The position numbers and the translations under genes are program-made. DNA of 64,000 nucleotides, taken from positions 1,736,001 to 1,800,000 of the forward strand of contig NZ_CP042325.1 in assembly GCF_007904105.1 (NCBI RefSeq), written 5' to 3'. Positions 17,216 to 26,915 of the stretch are shown here, piece after piece. The notes beneath the pieces were generated by a model, which did no database searches, was not told the origin of the DNA, and was given only the letters and a program-made list of their open reading frames with translations. The stretch comes from Corynebacterium sp. sy039. GTDB lineage: Bacteria > Actinomycetota > Actinomycetes > Mycobacteriales > Mycobacteriaceae. Positions within the stretch are counted from its first letter, which is position 1. The number at the start of each line of letters is the position of its first letter.

Positions 17216-18536
17216 GCTTGTCTGCTCTTTGCTTTTCTCGGCTTGGCTTTTTATGCACCGCTGCTCGCCCAACAGCAGCTGCCAATAGTGGAAAGACCAA
17301 CACTGTTGCTGCTCCAGCAGCGACCAGCAATGATCCATATTGAGCACTGATGATATGCGAATGTGTTGCAACTTCTGTTACAGCAACAATGATGGGCAAC
17401 CCAGTAGCAGAATAGAAACCTACCTGCACTTTGTCCTGCCAAGTCTCTAGCTGAGTGTCCTTGGCGAAGAAAAGCTCCTGAATCATAATCGGCACACCAC
17501 GAGTCAGCAGAATCACTGCCACTAGGATAATCGGCGCAAATGGCGCTTGTGCTACAGCACCAATATCAATTCCCATCCCAGACACTACGAAAAACACTGG
17601 GATGAGTAATCCGTAGCCCAGCACGTCGAGACGCTCTTCTAGCGCAGAACGCAGATTCTCCGGCACTAATTGCTTGAGGATAATACCGGCAGCAAACGCC
17701 CCAAGCACCACGTCGAGTTGGAATACCGCAGCAGCAGACATCAAAATTGCCAGCATGAGTAGCACTGCACGCACGACTGTTTGGTTAGTAGCGCTCGCCC
17801 CATCGATCATGGCACGACGCACCCAAGGCGCAAAGAACCGTACAGTACGTGGCAAAAATGCGACAAATAAGGCAATGAGGAAGAAGAGCGCGAGCACAAT
17901 CGCCGTGAGAAAAGTGCTACGAGTAGAAAGCAGCAGTGCCATCGCCATGATAGGCGCAAGTTCGCCGATGGCACCATGAATCATCACCCGACGACCAATC
18001 GGTGTTGCTAACCAGCCTTGTTGTTTCAGAATCGGCATAAGCGTACCTAGTGCGGTAGAGGTCAATGCGATCGCTAATACAATTGCCGCTGATGTGTCAT
18101 CAGCACCTACTACAAGTAAGGCACCAAAAAAGCTAAAGACCATGCAGACTACCCAGGTTATCAGGGCACTTTTACCTGCTTTATCTTTCATGGTGTCCAG
18201 GTCTATCTCGAACCCGGCAAGCAAGAATAAAAGCCCCAGCCCTAGTTCTTTGAGCATATCAATGCTGGAATCATTGCGTGCCAAACCTAATACATGGGGT
18301 CCGATAATCACACCCAGCACGAGTAAAAACACCACAGCAGGAATATGTTTTCTTGTTGCCCACGACAGAATAGGTGCGGCTAAAGCAGCAGCCATGATCC
18401 AGGCGAAAGATACCAGAGCGTGCGTGCCTGTTTCAGCAGTGTTAGCACTAGCGCTAAGCATAAAATCCATAGATGCAGACGGCACAGAAGATGCAGCAGA
18501 AGGGACAAACAAAAATTGTGGTACGAGCATGACCAC
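17193..18536 (-). CDS. Cation:proton antiporter, Kef/CPA2 family
   Basis: Polytopic transporter of about 447 residues with 11-13 hydrophobic segments and no C-terminal RCK/TrkA domain. The LLFLLAGFEIDL and HGAIGELAPIMAMALL motifs mark the CPA2 exchanger fold. It probably exchanges Na+ or K+ for H+. The start is uncertain. TATACT lies 7-8 bases before a GTG at 18536, suggesting a leaderless mRNA. An ATG at 18530 is the alternative, and a TTG at 18560 lies upstream of the -10. The downstream lipoprotein gene overlaps by 23 bases and may be coupled. Confidence 0.85.
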   Translation of the reverse strand: MVMLVPQFLFVPSAASSVPSASMDFMLSASANTAETGTHALVSFAWIMAAALAAPILSWATRKHIPAVVFLLVLGVIIGPHVLGLARNDSSIDMLKELGLGLLFLLAGFEIDLDTMKDKAGKSALITWVVCMVFSFFGALLVVGADDTSAAIVLAIALTSTALGTLMPILKQQGWLATPIGRRVMIHGAIGELAPIMAMALLLSTRSTFLTAIVLALFFLIALFVAFLPRTVRFFAPWVRRAMIDGASATNQTVVRAVLLMLAILMSAAAVFQLDVVLGAFAAGIILKQLVPENLRSALEERLDVLGYGLLIPVFFVVSGMGIDIGAVAQAPFAPIILVAVILLTRGVPIMIQELFFAKDTQLETWQDKVQVGFYSATGLPIIVAVTEVATHSHIISAQYGSLLVAAGAATVLVFPLLAAAVGRAAVHKKPSREKQRADKHEQEKSM

Positions 18537-18600
18537 TATTATGTAGTATAAACTCCACAAAAACTAAGTATGGCAACCTTATAGCACACCAAAGTGATAG

Positions 18601-19791
18601 CTATTGGGCATTATTCGGCTGCGCATTACCTGCTTTCCATGTCTCCCACGGGATATTCCAACTACCCAAGCCATCATATCCACTCATAAAGCCACCAATG
18701 GTGTTCTTTACTGTGACGATATCTCCACGCTTAACTAAGCCTTGGAACCATTGTGCATTATCAGTTGAGACATTGATACAGCCATGTGATGTGTTTTGTA
18801 CTCCTTGTGCCCATACTGACCAAGGCGCAGCATGAACATAAATGCCATCATAAGACATTTGTGAAGCATACTTCACCTTTGTTTTGTATCCTCCGGCTTC
18901 CAAAGATAATCCATAAGTGGTCGAGTCCATGACCATCTCTGGGTTCAGGTCGCCGATCATATACACGCCATTGGGGGTTGGCCACTGGCTTGATCCCATA
19001 GATATTGGGATGCTACGCAATAGTTCACCGTTCTTGTAGACGGTCATAGTTTTAGTGTTATCATCAGCGATTGCTTCTACGCGATCGCCAATGGTGAAAT
19101 TATTGGTGACATCAGCGGTGCCATAAATATCATCACCAATGTTGACGCCATAGAGATCTGCTGCCACGTGCACTTTGGTTCCTGGTGCCCAGAATTCTCG
19201 TGGACGCCAGCGTAATTCATTAGAGGCAATCCAATAGAATGCCCCCTCTACCTTTGGTTCCGTCGTAATTTTTATCGCGTCTTGCACTGCTTTGCGGTTG
19301 GCTACGTCATAACCGAATACAAAGTTAATAGTTTGACCAACCCCTACCACAGAATCCGGCAGAGGTGTCATGGATAATGCGACTGTGTCATAAGGAGACA
19401 CGGTAGAAAAGGAAGTATGGAGTTCTTTGCCATTATTGTCGACGGCTGCAATGGTATAGGTGCGACCATAGCCTAGTGGTTCAGCAGATTTCCACTCTTT
19501 TTTATCGTCGGAAAGCTGGGCGGCAACCACTTTGCCATTCTCGTTGGTCATAGTGACCTTTTTTAGACCATCACCACGAGATGTAACCGAGATAATCTCT
19601 TTAGGGTTAATGTCTGTCTCTCCGTCTTTCACACTTGCAGCAGGAGCAAGTTTTTGCCGAGGAGCTTGTGAAGTTTTTACTGTGTTATGAGCTGTGTTTG
19701 CAGTATCAGCACTGCCATGTGAACAAGCACTAAGCGTGAAAGATAAACAAAGAAAAGCTGCTGCTATACGCTTAATACTGCTATGAAACAC
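18601..19791 (-). CDS. L,D-transpeptidase lipoprotein (LdtB/LdtMt2 type)
   Basis: Forms 3-3 peptidoglycan crosslinks outside the membrane. The 396 residues begin with a lipoprotein signal (lipobox LSAC, Cys23), followed by two Ig-like/Big_5 domains (about 60-250) and a YkuD catalytic domain with HGCIN active site (SHGCINVS, Cys338) and upstream YVHAA histidine. The domain order equals mycobacterial LdtMt2 (Rv2518c), which also lies near cmrA and orn. It is transcribed alone, with its promoter in the 160 bases before the gene. Confidence 0.93.
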   Translation of the reverse strand: MFHSSIKRIAAAFLCLSFTLSACSHGSADTANTAHNTVKTSQAPRQKLAPAASVKDGETDINPKEIISVTSRGDGLKKVTMTNENGKVVAAQLSDDKKEWKSAEPLGYGRTYTIAAVDNNGKELHTSFSTVSPYDTVALSMTPLPDSVVGVGQTINFVFGYDVANRKAVQDAIKITTEPKVEGAFYWIASNELRWRPREFWAPGTKVHVAADLYGVNIGDDIYGTADVTNNFTIGDRVEAIADDNTKTMTVYKNGELLRSIPISMGSSQWPTPNGVYMIGDLNPEMVMDSTTYGLSLEAGGYKTKVKYASQMSYDGIYVHAAPWSVWAQGVQNTSHGCINVSTDNAQWFQGLVKRGDIVTVKNTIGGFMSGYDGLGSWNIPWETWKAGNAQPNNAQ

Positions 19792-19950
19792 TAGATACTT
19801 CCCTTAATTATTAAAACTATATGTGCTTATGAATAATGGGTTCAGAACCACTATCCTACGAGCATTCTCCTCTATATATCCTTATACTCAGCAACTTGTT
19901 ACACAGATGTTATACGCGTGCTCATTGCTTATTGCTCTGCGACGAAACCA

Positions 19951-21129
19951 TCACGATAAATGAGCAGCCATACTCAAGAAATCTGGTCGCAACTGGGTAT
20001 CACCACTTAAGGCCAGACGTGCAGCAAGCTGCCCAAAATAAGGCGCAAATTTCATACCAGTGCCCGACATTCCCACAGCAATGCTAAAAGACTGATCTGG
20101 TTGAGTATCAATAATTGCATGACCTGTGGAGGTAAAACCATCATGATGCATACTCAACCGTGCCACATCTGGATAGAAATCTGTCACTGTCTCTGCTACT
20201 CGTTGCGCAAAGGCGTTGAGCACCTGGTCGGATACCGTCGCAGGTATATCATCTGGATGTGTGGCACGTACCTCAGACAATAGTTCCGTGGAGAACTTGA
20301 CACTAAACCCATCTATGCTGGGCGCGCCATAGATGTGGAAACTTGTCCCGTCAGCATGAGGCTTGTCGTAGAGAAAAATGGGCAATGTGTCAGGCAAGAA
20401 TGCAGCGGGTGTTCGGGGCATGAACCACGTCAGTACGAGTGGTCGCACTGTAATGGCTGCACGCAATTCGGGGAATAATTCACCCGCCCACGATCCTAGG
20501 GTAAAAATAGCGTGTCGTGCTTTGACAGTGCCGCGATCGGTACGCAGCACAATGCCCTCACAGCCATGCTTATCGACGCCTATCACTTTGGTGTGTGTCC
20601 ATAACTGTGCTCCATTGTTGAGCGCTTGTTGCGTGGCTGTTGCCACAGCTACCTCAGGTCGAATGGCGCCACCTTGTGGGTCGAGAATGCCGATGTCAGT
20701 GTCGTCAATGCTAAATTGTGGAAAGCGTTGCCGTAGTTGTTCAGCATTAAAGTATTCATGAGGTAATGCAAACTCGTCGATTGCCTCCTGCGTTGCGACT
20801 ATAGTGCGATAATCAGCCGGACCGATACTTAAGGCACCAATGGGCAAAAAGACATCTCGCCCAGATTTTTCATTCAGATCCAACCACAATTGGCGTGCTT
20901 GTTGCGCAAAAGAGACGAATTCTTGTCCCTCTTTAAGTGCTACGCGAAAAAGTCGAGACTCCCCGGTATAGCTGCCACGAGTATGGATACGACCAAACTG
21001 CTCAATGCCTAAAATTGTGCTGCCCGCGGGCGCCAATTCTGATAATTGCCACAGTGCCATCGACCCCATTGTTCCCACACCTACAACGGCATAATCAACC
21101 TCTACCACCCTGCTAGGTTGCACGTCCAT
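19951..21129 (-). CDS. FAD-dependent amine/sarcosine oxidase-like protein (SolA/MSOX family)
   Basis: Flavoprotein expected to oxidise a secondary amine or N-methyl amino acid. The 392-residue protein has the dinucleotide motif GVGTMGS (17-23) and the C-terminal FAD motif GMSGTGMKFAP. The cysteine that covalently holds FAD in MSOX and SolA is absent. The aligned site is His in HHDGFTSTGHAIID, and the only Cys in the protein is in the middle (HGCEG). FAD may be non-covalent or bound otherwise. GGAGA precedes the ATG. It follows an ornithine-cyclodeaminase-like gene by 63 bases, with an amino-acid permease divergent, so the three likely form one catabolic pathway. Confidence 0.85.
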   Translation of the reverse strand: MDVQPSRVVEVDYAVVGVGTMGSMALWQLSELAPAGSTILGIEQFGRIHTRGSYTGESRLFRVALKEGQEFVSFAQQARQLWLDLNEKSGRDVFLPIGALSIGPADYRTIVATQEAIDEFALPHEYFNAEQLRQRFPQFSIDDTDIGILDPQGGAIRPEVAVATATQQALNNGAQLWTHTKVIGVDKHGCEGIVLRTDRGTVKARHAIFTLGSWAGELFPELRAAITVRPLVLTWFMPRTPAAFLPDTLPIFLYDKPHADGTSFHIYGAPSIDGFSVKFSTELLSEVRATHPDDIPATVSDQVLNAFAQRVAETVTDFYPDVARLSMHHDGFTSTGHAIIDTQPDQSFSIAVGMSGTGMKFAPYFGQLAARLALSGDTQLRPDFLSMAAHLS

Positions 21130-21192
21130 TTATGTTTTCTCCTTTTGGTTTTCTGCTTTTGCCAATCAACAATCAATTAGTTTTATGCCAAT

Positions 21193-22341
21193 CTATGCCA
21201 ATTCAGGGGTGTGCCATATGTTGAGCCATGTGCCAATGCCTAACTCACGCGCACGATCGTATACATAGGACGCCCAGGCAACATCTTCGACAGGCATACC
21301 GCCAACAGAGAAGATAATCACCTCTTCTTCGCTGGTACGCGCAGGTTTTTCGTTGGTAATGATCTGCCCTATATCCGTGACTATTCCAGGAGTAAGGTCA
21401 CCGTCTTGTTCCATTTGTAGGAACTTCACTCCAATGATTCCAACGTCCTCGAAAGCCTGAGGGCTGTATTCTTCTAGCCATGCTTCATAGAGTCCTCTAT
21501 TGTCTACCACCATGCGTACTTTTCCAGAGCTGAGGTATTCATTATTAAAGTTCGCACAACCCGGAGCTGTAATGAGAGCACCAGCTTTGATCCATTCAGC
21601 TTCAATCATGGGATAATTTGCAGAGCCTGCTGCAGCTGTGGAGCATACGCTGACTATATCGGAGTCACGCACTGCTTCTTCTATTGTTTCTGCCGTGATA
21701 ATGGTAGTAAACTGCGGCAGTGTTTCTTTGACCCACGCGATAAAAGAACGAAGTGAATCTGCACCACGACCTTTAACTTTGAGAGTATTTAGCCCAGGTC
21801 GCGCGGCAACAAAAGCCTCGAGAGCTGTCTTGCCCATGACTCCAGGGCCAATAATGCTTACTACTTTGGCATCTTCTCGGGCTAAATACCGTGCGCCTAC
21901 TCCGCTAATTGCGCCAGTGCGATAGGAGGACAATAGATTAGCGCTCATAATGGAAAGTGGTGCCCCTGTCACCGCGTCGTTAAGCACGAACATATGAATT
22001 GAGCGTGGTAAACCATGATTGCGATTTTCGACGTTAGAGCCATACCATTTCACGCCTGCTCGGTGGAAAGAACCGCCTAGATATGCTGGCATTGCCATGA
22101 ATCGACGATCGGTCGCATCGAGCGGCATCTGTGGATGTGGGGAAGATTCTGGGAATACCACCATTGCCCCGTGTGAATTATTATTTTTCCCAGCCATGCG
22201 ATAGTCCTCGACGCTAAGGCATCTAAAAACTTCTTCCATTGTGTCTACGCACGCTGGCATATCTGTTACGCCAGCGGCAATCATGTCTGGTTCGCTGAGG
22301 AATAAGGTATCGAGTCGAGTATGTGCTGAGGTCTGCGACAT
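21193..22341 (-). CDS. Ornithine cyclodeaminase/mu-crystallin family protein
   Basis: NAD(P)-dependent family that includes ornithine cyclodeaminase, alanine dehydrogenase and ketimine reductases. The 382-residue protein (from ATG 22341) has the Rossmann motif IGPGVMGKTALEAF and the substrate lysine segment RAGVKWYGSN. The ATG follows AAGGGGAAAG. An in-frame TTG 45 bases earlier is less likely. I recall that some databases label close relatives as tyramine oxidase subunit B, which would fit the neighbouring amine oxidase-like gene, but I cannot check. It is first gene of the two-gene operon and divergent from the permease. Confidence 0.83.
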   Translation of the reverse strand: MSQTSAHTRLDTLFLSEPDMIAAGVTDMPACVDTMEEVFRCLSVEDYRMAGKNNNSHGAMVVFPESSPHPQMPLDATDRRFMAMPAYLGGSFHRAGVKWYGSNVENRNHGLPRSIHMFVLNDAVTGAPLSIMSANLLSSYRTGAISGVGARYLAREDAKVVSIIGPGVMGKTALEAFVAARPGLNTLKVKGRGADSLRSFIAWVKETLPQFTTIITAETIEEAVRDSDIVSVCSTAAAGSANYPMIEAEWIKAGALITAPGCANFNNEYLSSGKVRMVVDNRGLYEAWLEEYSPQAFEDVGIIGVKFLQMEQDGDLTPGIVTDIGQIITNEKPARTSEEEVIIFSVGGMPVEDVAWASYVYDRARELGIGTWLNIWHTPELA

Positions 22342-22422
22342 AATGGCTTTCCCCTTCTTTGTGTTCTTTTCATTTTGGTTATGCAACCTTGTGCTCTGCG
22401 TAGGTTGTGTAACTTAAACTTA

Positions 22423-22452
22423 CCCATATTCTATAGGTTGATAGAATATGGG
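22423..22452. promoter_or_regulatory. Perfect 12-bp palindrome in divergent promoter region, candidate operator
   Basis: CCCATATTCTAT and ATAGAATATGGG are separated by six bases, between the OCD-oxidase operon and the permease gene. No U-tract follows, so it is more like a protein-binding site than a terminator. Related ATCTAT sequences recur near 22558-22575. No regulator gene is adjacent. Confidence 0.6.
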
Positions 22453-22665
22453 GGTAATAATATGCAATCTGGAGAATATCTTAAATATGCGGATCTTCCA
22501 GCACATTTATTAACTATCACATGACAGTTAAACGGGGGTGAGATCCTTTTGCCTATTGATCTATAGAAAAATCTATGTAGCATAACTCCCACAGAGCATT
22601 ACCACCATGACTCATCATGTGCCCTCAAGCACTACAAGCCGACAAGCAAGGAATAGGACAAGAAG

Positions 22666-24150
22666 ATGTCACTCAAACCTTTGCCACAGACAACAGCACG
22701 TATTACACCCCACAAAGCAAAAACATCAGAGCTGAATCAAGGAACACTAGGAGTAGGCTCTATCGTCTTCATGGTCATTGCCGCCGCCGCACCACTAACA
22801 GTGATCGGTGGCGCACTTCCCATTGGCATCGCAACTGGCAATGGTGCCGGCTACCCCGCCATGTACGCACTCAGTGGCATCGTTCTCATGGTTTTTTCCG
22901 TTGGTCTTGTCACAATGTCCAGGAGAATAAGCGAACCAGGAGCGTTCTTTTCTTATGTTGAATCCGCCAGTAACCGCCGCTGGGGAATCGGCACCGCTTT
23001 CCTAGCCATGCTCACCTATACTGTCGTGCAATTTGCAATATACGCCTACCTTGGCGCACAGCTATCACTTCTCCTCACCCACATTGGAGTTAATCTCCCC
23101 TGGTGGATACCAACACTAACGATTGTGGCTATCGTCGGTTTCCTAGGCTATCGCGACATTGAATTATCCTCCAAAGCTCTCGGCGCAGCGCTCATTGCAG
23201 AAATCGCCATAACGCTCATCGTCGTCGTTGGAATTATCCTCGCAGGCGGCTCTAACGGTTTAAGCGCAGAAACATTCACCCCACAAGCAATAATGTCCGG
23301 CACCCCAGGTGTTGGACTCATGCTGGCATTCGCAGGCTTTATTGGCTTTGAGTCCACAACAGTTTTTCGCAATGAAGCTAAAAACCCTGATCGCACTATT
23401 CCTCGAGCCACATACATAGCCATTGCGATCATTGGATTGTTATACACTCTTTCCGGCTGGGCTATCGTCGAGGCATGGGGTGCAGAGAACATTGCTGCCA
23501 TTGCAGCGGAAAACCCCGAAGAAATGGTCATCATCACCGCTACCCGATATGTTGGCCCCTGGGCAGGAGTAGCAGTGCAAATTCTCTTACTCACCAGCCT
23601 ATTTGCCGCAGCTTTATCCTTCCACAATGTCCTGACCCGCTATCAACACGCAATCGCGAAAAAAGGATGCCTGCCACAATCAGTATCCCTAGTCCACCCT
23701 ATCCACAATTCACCGCATATTTCTTCGCTGCTACAAACACTGACTATTGTTGTATTCACCCTGTGCTCACTTATCGCAGGCCTTGACCCAGTTCTAGAGA
23801 TATTCACCTGGTTTAGTGGACTAGCAACTTTCGCCATCGTGGTACTCATGATCATGGTAGACATCGCCATCATCAAGTATTTCCGCTCTCATCCAGCCGG
23901 CAAAGATCCCTTTTTCCACCGCATTGGTGCCCCTTGTCTCTCCCTTATCGGACTCAGCGTGGCATGCTTTTTCATCACCGCAAATCTCGTCAGTCTCGTC
24001 GGCGGCGACAGTCAAGTTGCCTGGGCACTAGCCTTATCTGTACCACTGAGCGTCGGCAGTGGTTGGCTATGCGCTGCCCTTACTCCAGATCCCACTATGC
24101 AGCTTCTCACCCCCGAGGAACTCCCAAAAAACTACGCCAAACACGCATAA
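22666..24150 (+). CDS. APC-superfamily amino acid/amine permease
   Basis: A 494-residue membrane protein with about 12 transmembrane segments. It has the APC N-terminal motif GTLGVGSIVFMVIAAAAPLTVIGG and the segment AFAGFIGFESTTVFRNEAKNPDRTIPRA typical of the AAT/EAT branch. It probably imports the substrate used by the divergent OCD-like and oxidase genes. AAGAAG precedes the ATG. The substrate cannot be read from sequence. Confidence 0.9.
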   Translation: MSLKPLPQTTARITPHKAKTSELNQGTLGVGSIVFMVIAAAAPLTVIGGALPIGIATGNGAGYPAMYALSGIVLMVFSVGLVTMSRRISEPGAFFSYVESASNRRWGIGTAFLAMLTYTVVQFAIYAYLGAQLSLLLTHIGVNLPWWIPTLTIVAIVGFLGYRDIELSSKALGAALIAEIAITLIVVVGIILAGGSNGLSAETFTPQAIMSGTPGVGLMLAFAGFIGFESTTVFRNEAKNPDRTIPRATYIAIAIIGLLYTLSGWAIVEAWGAENIAAIAAENPEEMVIITATRYVGPWAGVAVQILLLTSLFAAALSFHNVLTRYQHAIAKKGCLPQSVSLVHPIHNSPHISSLLQTLTIVVFTLCSLIAGLDPVLEIFTWFSGLATFAIVVLMIMVDIAIIKYFRSHPAGKDPFFHRIGAPCLSLIGLSVACFFITANLVSLVGGDSQVAWALALSVPLSVGSGWLCAALTPDPTMQLLTPEELPKNYAKHA

Positions 24151-24277
24151 TTTGACTAGCTATACGACGCTCCCCACAGTCCTGAACAGGTGATTTTACT
24201 TTAACCGTCACATGAGTTATATTTTTCTTCGTTGTAAAACACTCTATGGGCGCAAGCTCTTGAAATTTTGCAGCATT

Positions 24278-24350
<73 letters not shown>

Positions 24351-24356
24351 CTCAAG

Positions 24357-24394
24357 AAAAGACCTTAGCTGGAATTATTCCGTTAAGGTCTTTT
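24357..24394 (+). terminator. Terminator after tRNA-Lys
   Basis: AAAAGACCTTA pairs perfectly with TAAGGTCTTTT across a 16-base loop, followed by GCTTTCC. Confidence 0.85.
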
Positions 24395-24490
24395 GCTTTC
24401 CCACTTTTCTCTTTATCTTATCCTTTTCACCATGCACTTATATTGTATAAAAGTGCTTTATTTTTTCATTAAGGAAAAAAGTAAGAATTG

Positions 24491-24522
24491 TTTTTGTAAA
24501 AAAAGCCATTTTTTTACAAAAA
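24491..24522. promoter_or_regulatory. 14-bp perfect inverted repeat upstream of fic, candidate operator
   Basis: TTTTTGTAAAAAAA and its complement TTTTTTTACAAAAA flank GCCA. It lies about 70 bases before the fic start in an AT-rich region. The Fic protein has a C-terminal winged helix, so autoregulation is plausible. A weak bidirectional terminator is an alternative. Confidence 0.5.
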
Positions 24523-24591
24523 GGAACATTATTCAGTATTCTTTATAGTGAAAATAGTCAATTATGCAGATTTTATGGAGGGAGTAACGAT

Positions 24592-25833
24592 ATGTCGCAC
24601 AACTACCGCCCCCTCAAAACAATTTTTCACGAAACACGTACAAATACATACGCTGTAGTAGACGATGCGCTAAGTAAACGACGTGAATCTGCGTCGACGA
24701 TGAAGTGGAACTACCACATAAAAGACGAACCTATTTTTGTCATGATGACGACACAAATATGCCGCATAATAGATGAAATATGGCAGCAGGAACTCAAAAT
24801 TTCACAGCTCTGGGACACCTTGCCGCTCGCTGCACAGCAACACTACATCTATACCCTCATGATCAGTGAGATCATAGCTACCAATGAAATCGAAAATATC
24901 CACTCCACACGAAAAGACATAACAGATGCTCTAGAACTTGCCCGGACATCTCCCCAAACTCACAAGCCTTTCCAAGAAATGGCACATACTTTCCTCATGC
25001 TTTTTGGGGCAAGTGAAAGCAATACACTACGCTACCCTCGCACTATGGCAGAGCTACGACAGCTATACGACGAACTTCTCGCGGAAGAAATTGCTGACCA
25101 TGATATGCCAGATGGACATTTTTTCCGTGCCGATTCAGTCTATATTTCTAACGCACAAGGAACAGTCCATGCCAGTGTAACCGATGAAGCTCATATCATC
25201 AACAATATGCATTCCATGCTAGATTCTGCACAGGATAACCAGGGATCTTGTCTTGTTAATGCAATGGTTGAGCATTTCATGCTAGAACACACTCACCCGT
25301 TCTATGACGGAAACGGTCGCTTTGGGCGTTTTCTCCTCAGCCTGCGTTTAGTTTCTTTATTATCTGCACCAACCGCATTGTCACTTTCTGCACAACTCCT
25401 TGAGAAAAAAGCACTGTATTATAAAGCGTTTCAGGACGCTGAGCATCCACTCAATCATGCTGAACTAACTTTTTTTGCAGAAAAAATGTTACTGTTCACA
25501 CGTGAGGCACAAACCCGCCTCTACAAAGAGCTACGTGAGAAAAAAGCGTCTTTCGAGATTCTGCAATCCCAGCTACAAGAATTACAATCTGCTGGCACCA
25601 TTGCATATGACAAATACCAATCCGCTATCCTTTTCATTCTCGGTCAAGCCTATCTATTCGGACCTCGCTCCGGAGTCAAACTAGAAGATATTGCGCACAA
25701 TCTAAAACGGACAAAACATACTATTCGCCCTTACCTGAACGAACTACAGCGAAAAGGTCTGATAGATATTATCGAAAAACGACCACTCATTTTTCAGCTA
25801 TCCCAACAAGGAATTACCAAATTAGGGTTGTAA
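24592..25833 (+). CDS. Fic family protein (AMPylator-type, class II) with C-terminal winged helix
   Basis: Fic enzymes transfer AMP or another NMP to a hydroxyl of a target protein. The 413-residue protein has the complete motif HPFYDGNGRFGR (235-246) and an N-terminal inhibitory helix sequence TNEIEN (97-102), the (S/T)xxxE(G/N) signature of self-inhibited class II Fic proteins with Glu101 as inhibitory residue. About 360-413 is a winged helix (LEDIAHNLKRTKHTIRPYLNEL). GGAGGGAG lies before the ATG. It is alone, without a separate antitoxin, just after tRNA-Lys, in a locally AT-rich stretch that suggests acquisition. The target is unknown. Confidence 0.9.
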   Translation: MSHNYRPLKTIFHETRTNTYAVVDDALSKRRESASTMKWNYHIKDEPIFVMMTTQICRIIDEIWQQELKISQLWDTLPLAAQQHYIYTLMISEIIATNEIENIHSTRKDITDALELARTSPQTHKPFQEMAHTFLMLFGASESNTLRYPRTMAELRQLYDELLAEEIADHDMPDGHFFRADSVYISNAQGTVHASVTDEAHIINNMHSMLDSAQDNQGSCLVNAMVEHFMLEHTHPFYDGNGRFGRFLLSLRLVSLLSAPTALSLSAQLLEKKALYYKAFQDAEHPLNHAELTFFAEKMLLFTREAQTRLYKELREKKASFEILQSQLQELQSAGTIAYDKYQSAILFILGQAYLFGPRSGVKLEDIAHNLKRTKHTIRPYLNELQRKGLIDIIEKRPLIFQLSQQGITKLGL

Positions 25834-25885
25834 AATCCATTGACTTCCTACCCCAAGATAGCCACCATCAACTACACTACTGTGC

Positions 25886-26450
25886 ATGAGAGCCTTAGTT
25901 ATCGTCGATGTCCAAAAATGATTTTTGCCCTGGCGGTTCCCTTGCCACCGAACGCGGTGGACAAGTTGCACACGATATTGCCCAACTAATCGACACCCAC
26001 GCTGATCGTTATAGCCACATCATTGCCACCAAAGACTGGCATATCGACCCAGGGGCACATTTCAGCGAAACCCCCGACTACAAGGATTCTTGGCCTACCC
26101 ACTGCGTCGCCAATTCTGCAGGTGCACAATTTCACCCTAGCCTAGAGCGACAAGCGCACCGTATTGAAGAAACATTCCGCAAAGGTCAATACAGTGCTGC
26201 ATATTCCGGCTTCGAGGGAACTAGCGCCTCAGAAGAACAACCCTTAGCCCAATGGTTACGCACAAGAGGTGTTGAGATTATTGATGTCGTCGGCATTGCA
26301 ACTGATTATTGCGTCAAAGCCACTGTACTCGACGCTCTAGCCCAAGGATTAGAAGTGCGTATTCTCAGCGATCTATGTGCACCCGTGTATGAAGAAACCG
26401 CCCAAGACGCCATCGCAGAAATGCTCAATGCAGGGGCACAAATAGCTTAA
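25886..26450 (+). pseudogene. pncA: Nicotinamidase/pyrazinamidase PncA, disrupted by a +1 frameshift in an A5 run
   Basis: Nicotinamidase converts nicotinamide to nicotinate for NAD salvage. The first codons from ATG 25886 read MRALVIVDVQ, including catalytic Asp8. A run of five A (25914-25918) then shifts the frame into TGA at 25919. Four A would give the family sequence DVQNDFCPGG. The rest of the gene is intact in the other frame: metal ligands in TKDWHIDPGAHFS, catalytic Lys in FRKGQYS, catalytic Cys in ATDYCVKATV. A start at 25908 would lack Asp8 and be inactive. TACACT lies seven bases before ATG 25886, supporting that start. It could be a true mutation, a switchable homopolymer or a sequencing error. 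Confidence 0.85.
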
Positions 26451-26502
26451 GGCGCCCCTCATCACAAGGAGCGCCTATGCCAACAGTCAATATGAGAAAG
26501 GC

Positions 26503-26778
26503 TTAGCGATTAGCCAATAGCTTCTGGATTTCTTTGAGATCCTTGCGCTTCTTACGAGAACGTGCCACACCAATAACAATGAGAGCTGCTACAGCAGCAC
26601 CAACACCTGCAAGAATTTTCTGTACTTGAGGATCTTGTATTTTAGTGGTCGCCTGGCTCTTAGCATCTTGGATAAGATGCTGTGGTTTGCTGCGATCTGC
26701 AATCTCATCTAAGGTGCTCGCAAGCTGCTTACGAGTACGCTCAATATCGCGTTGAATATCTTCAATATTGCGTGCCAC
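26503..26778 (-). CDS. DUF3618 small membrane protein
   Basis: A 91-residue protein. The N-terminal DUF3618 motif NIEDIQRDIERTRKQLASTLDEI is a likely amphipathic coiled coil. It is followed by one transmembrane helix at about 56-73 and a basic C-terminus. GTG start with AGGAGAG upstream. It is divergent from bcp, as Rv2520c is next to bcp in M. tuberculosis. Function is not known. Such proteins are thought to be envelope associated. Confidence 0.85.
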   Translation of the reverse strand: MARNIEDIQRDIERTRKQLASTLDEIADRSKPQHLIQDAKSQATTKIQDPQVQKILAGVGAAVAALIVIGVARSRKKRKDLKEIQKLLANR

Positions 26779-26915
26779 GGATTTTCTCTCCTCAGTAAAA
26801 CGTTTTTCTCTGGTTCCACATTACCGTAAGAACACACATCTGCGCTGTCTCAGAAACGAAAAATATCTGTGTTTCTCAAAATCCGCTACACCACGCTATG
26901 CGTTATTGTTGAAAT

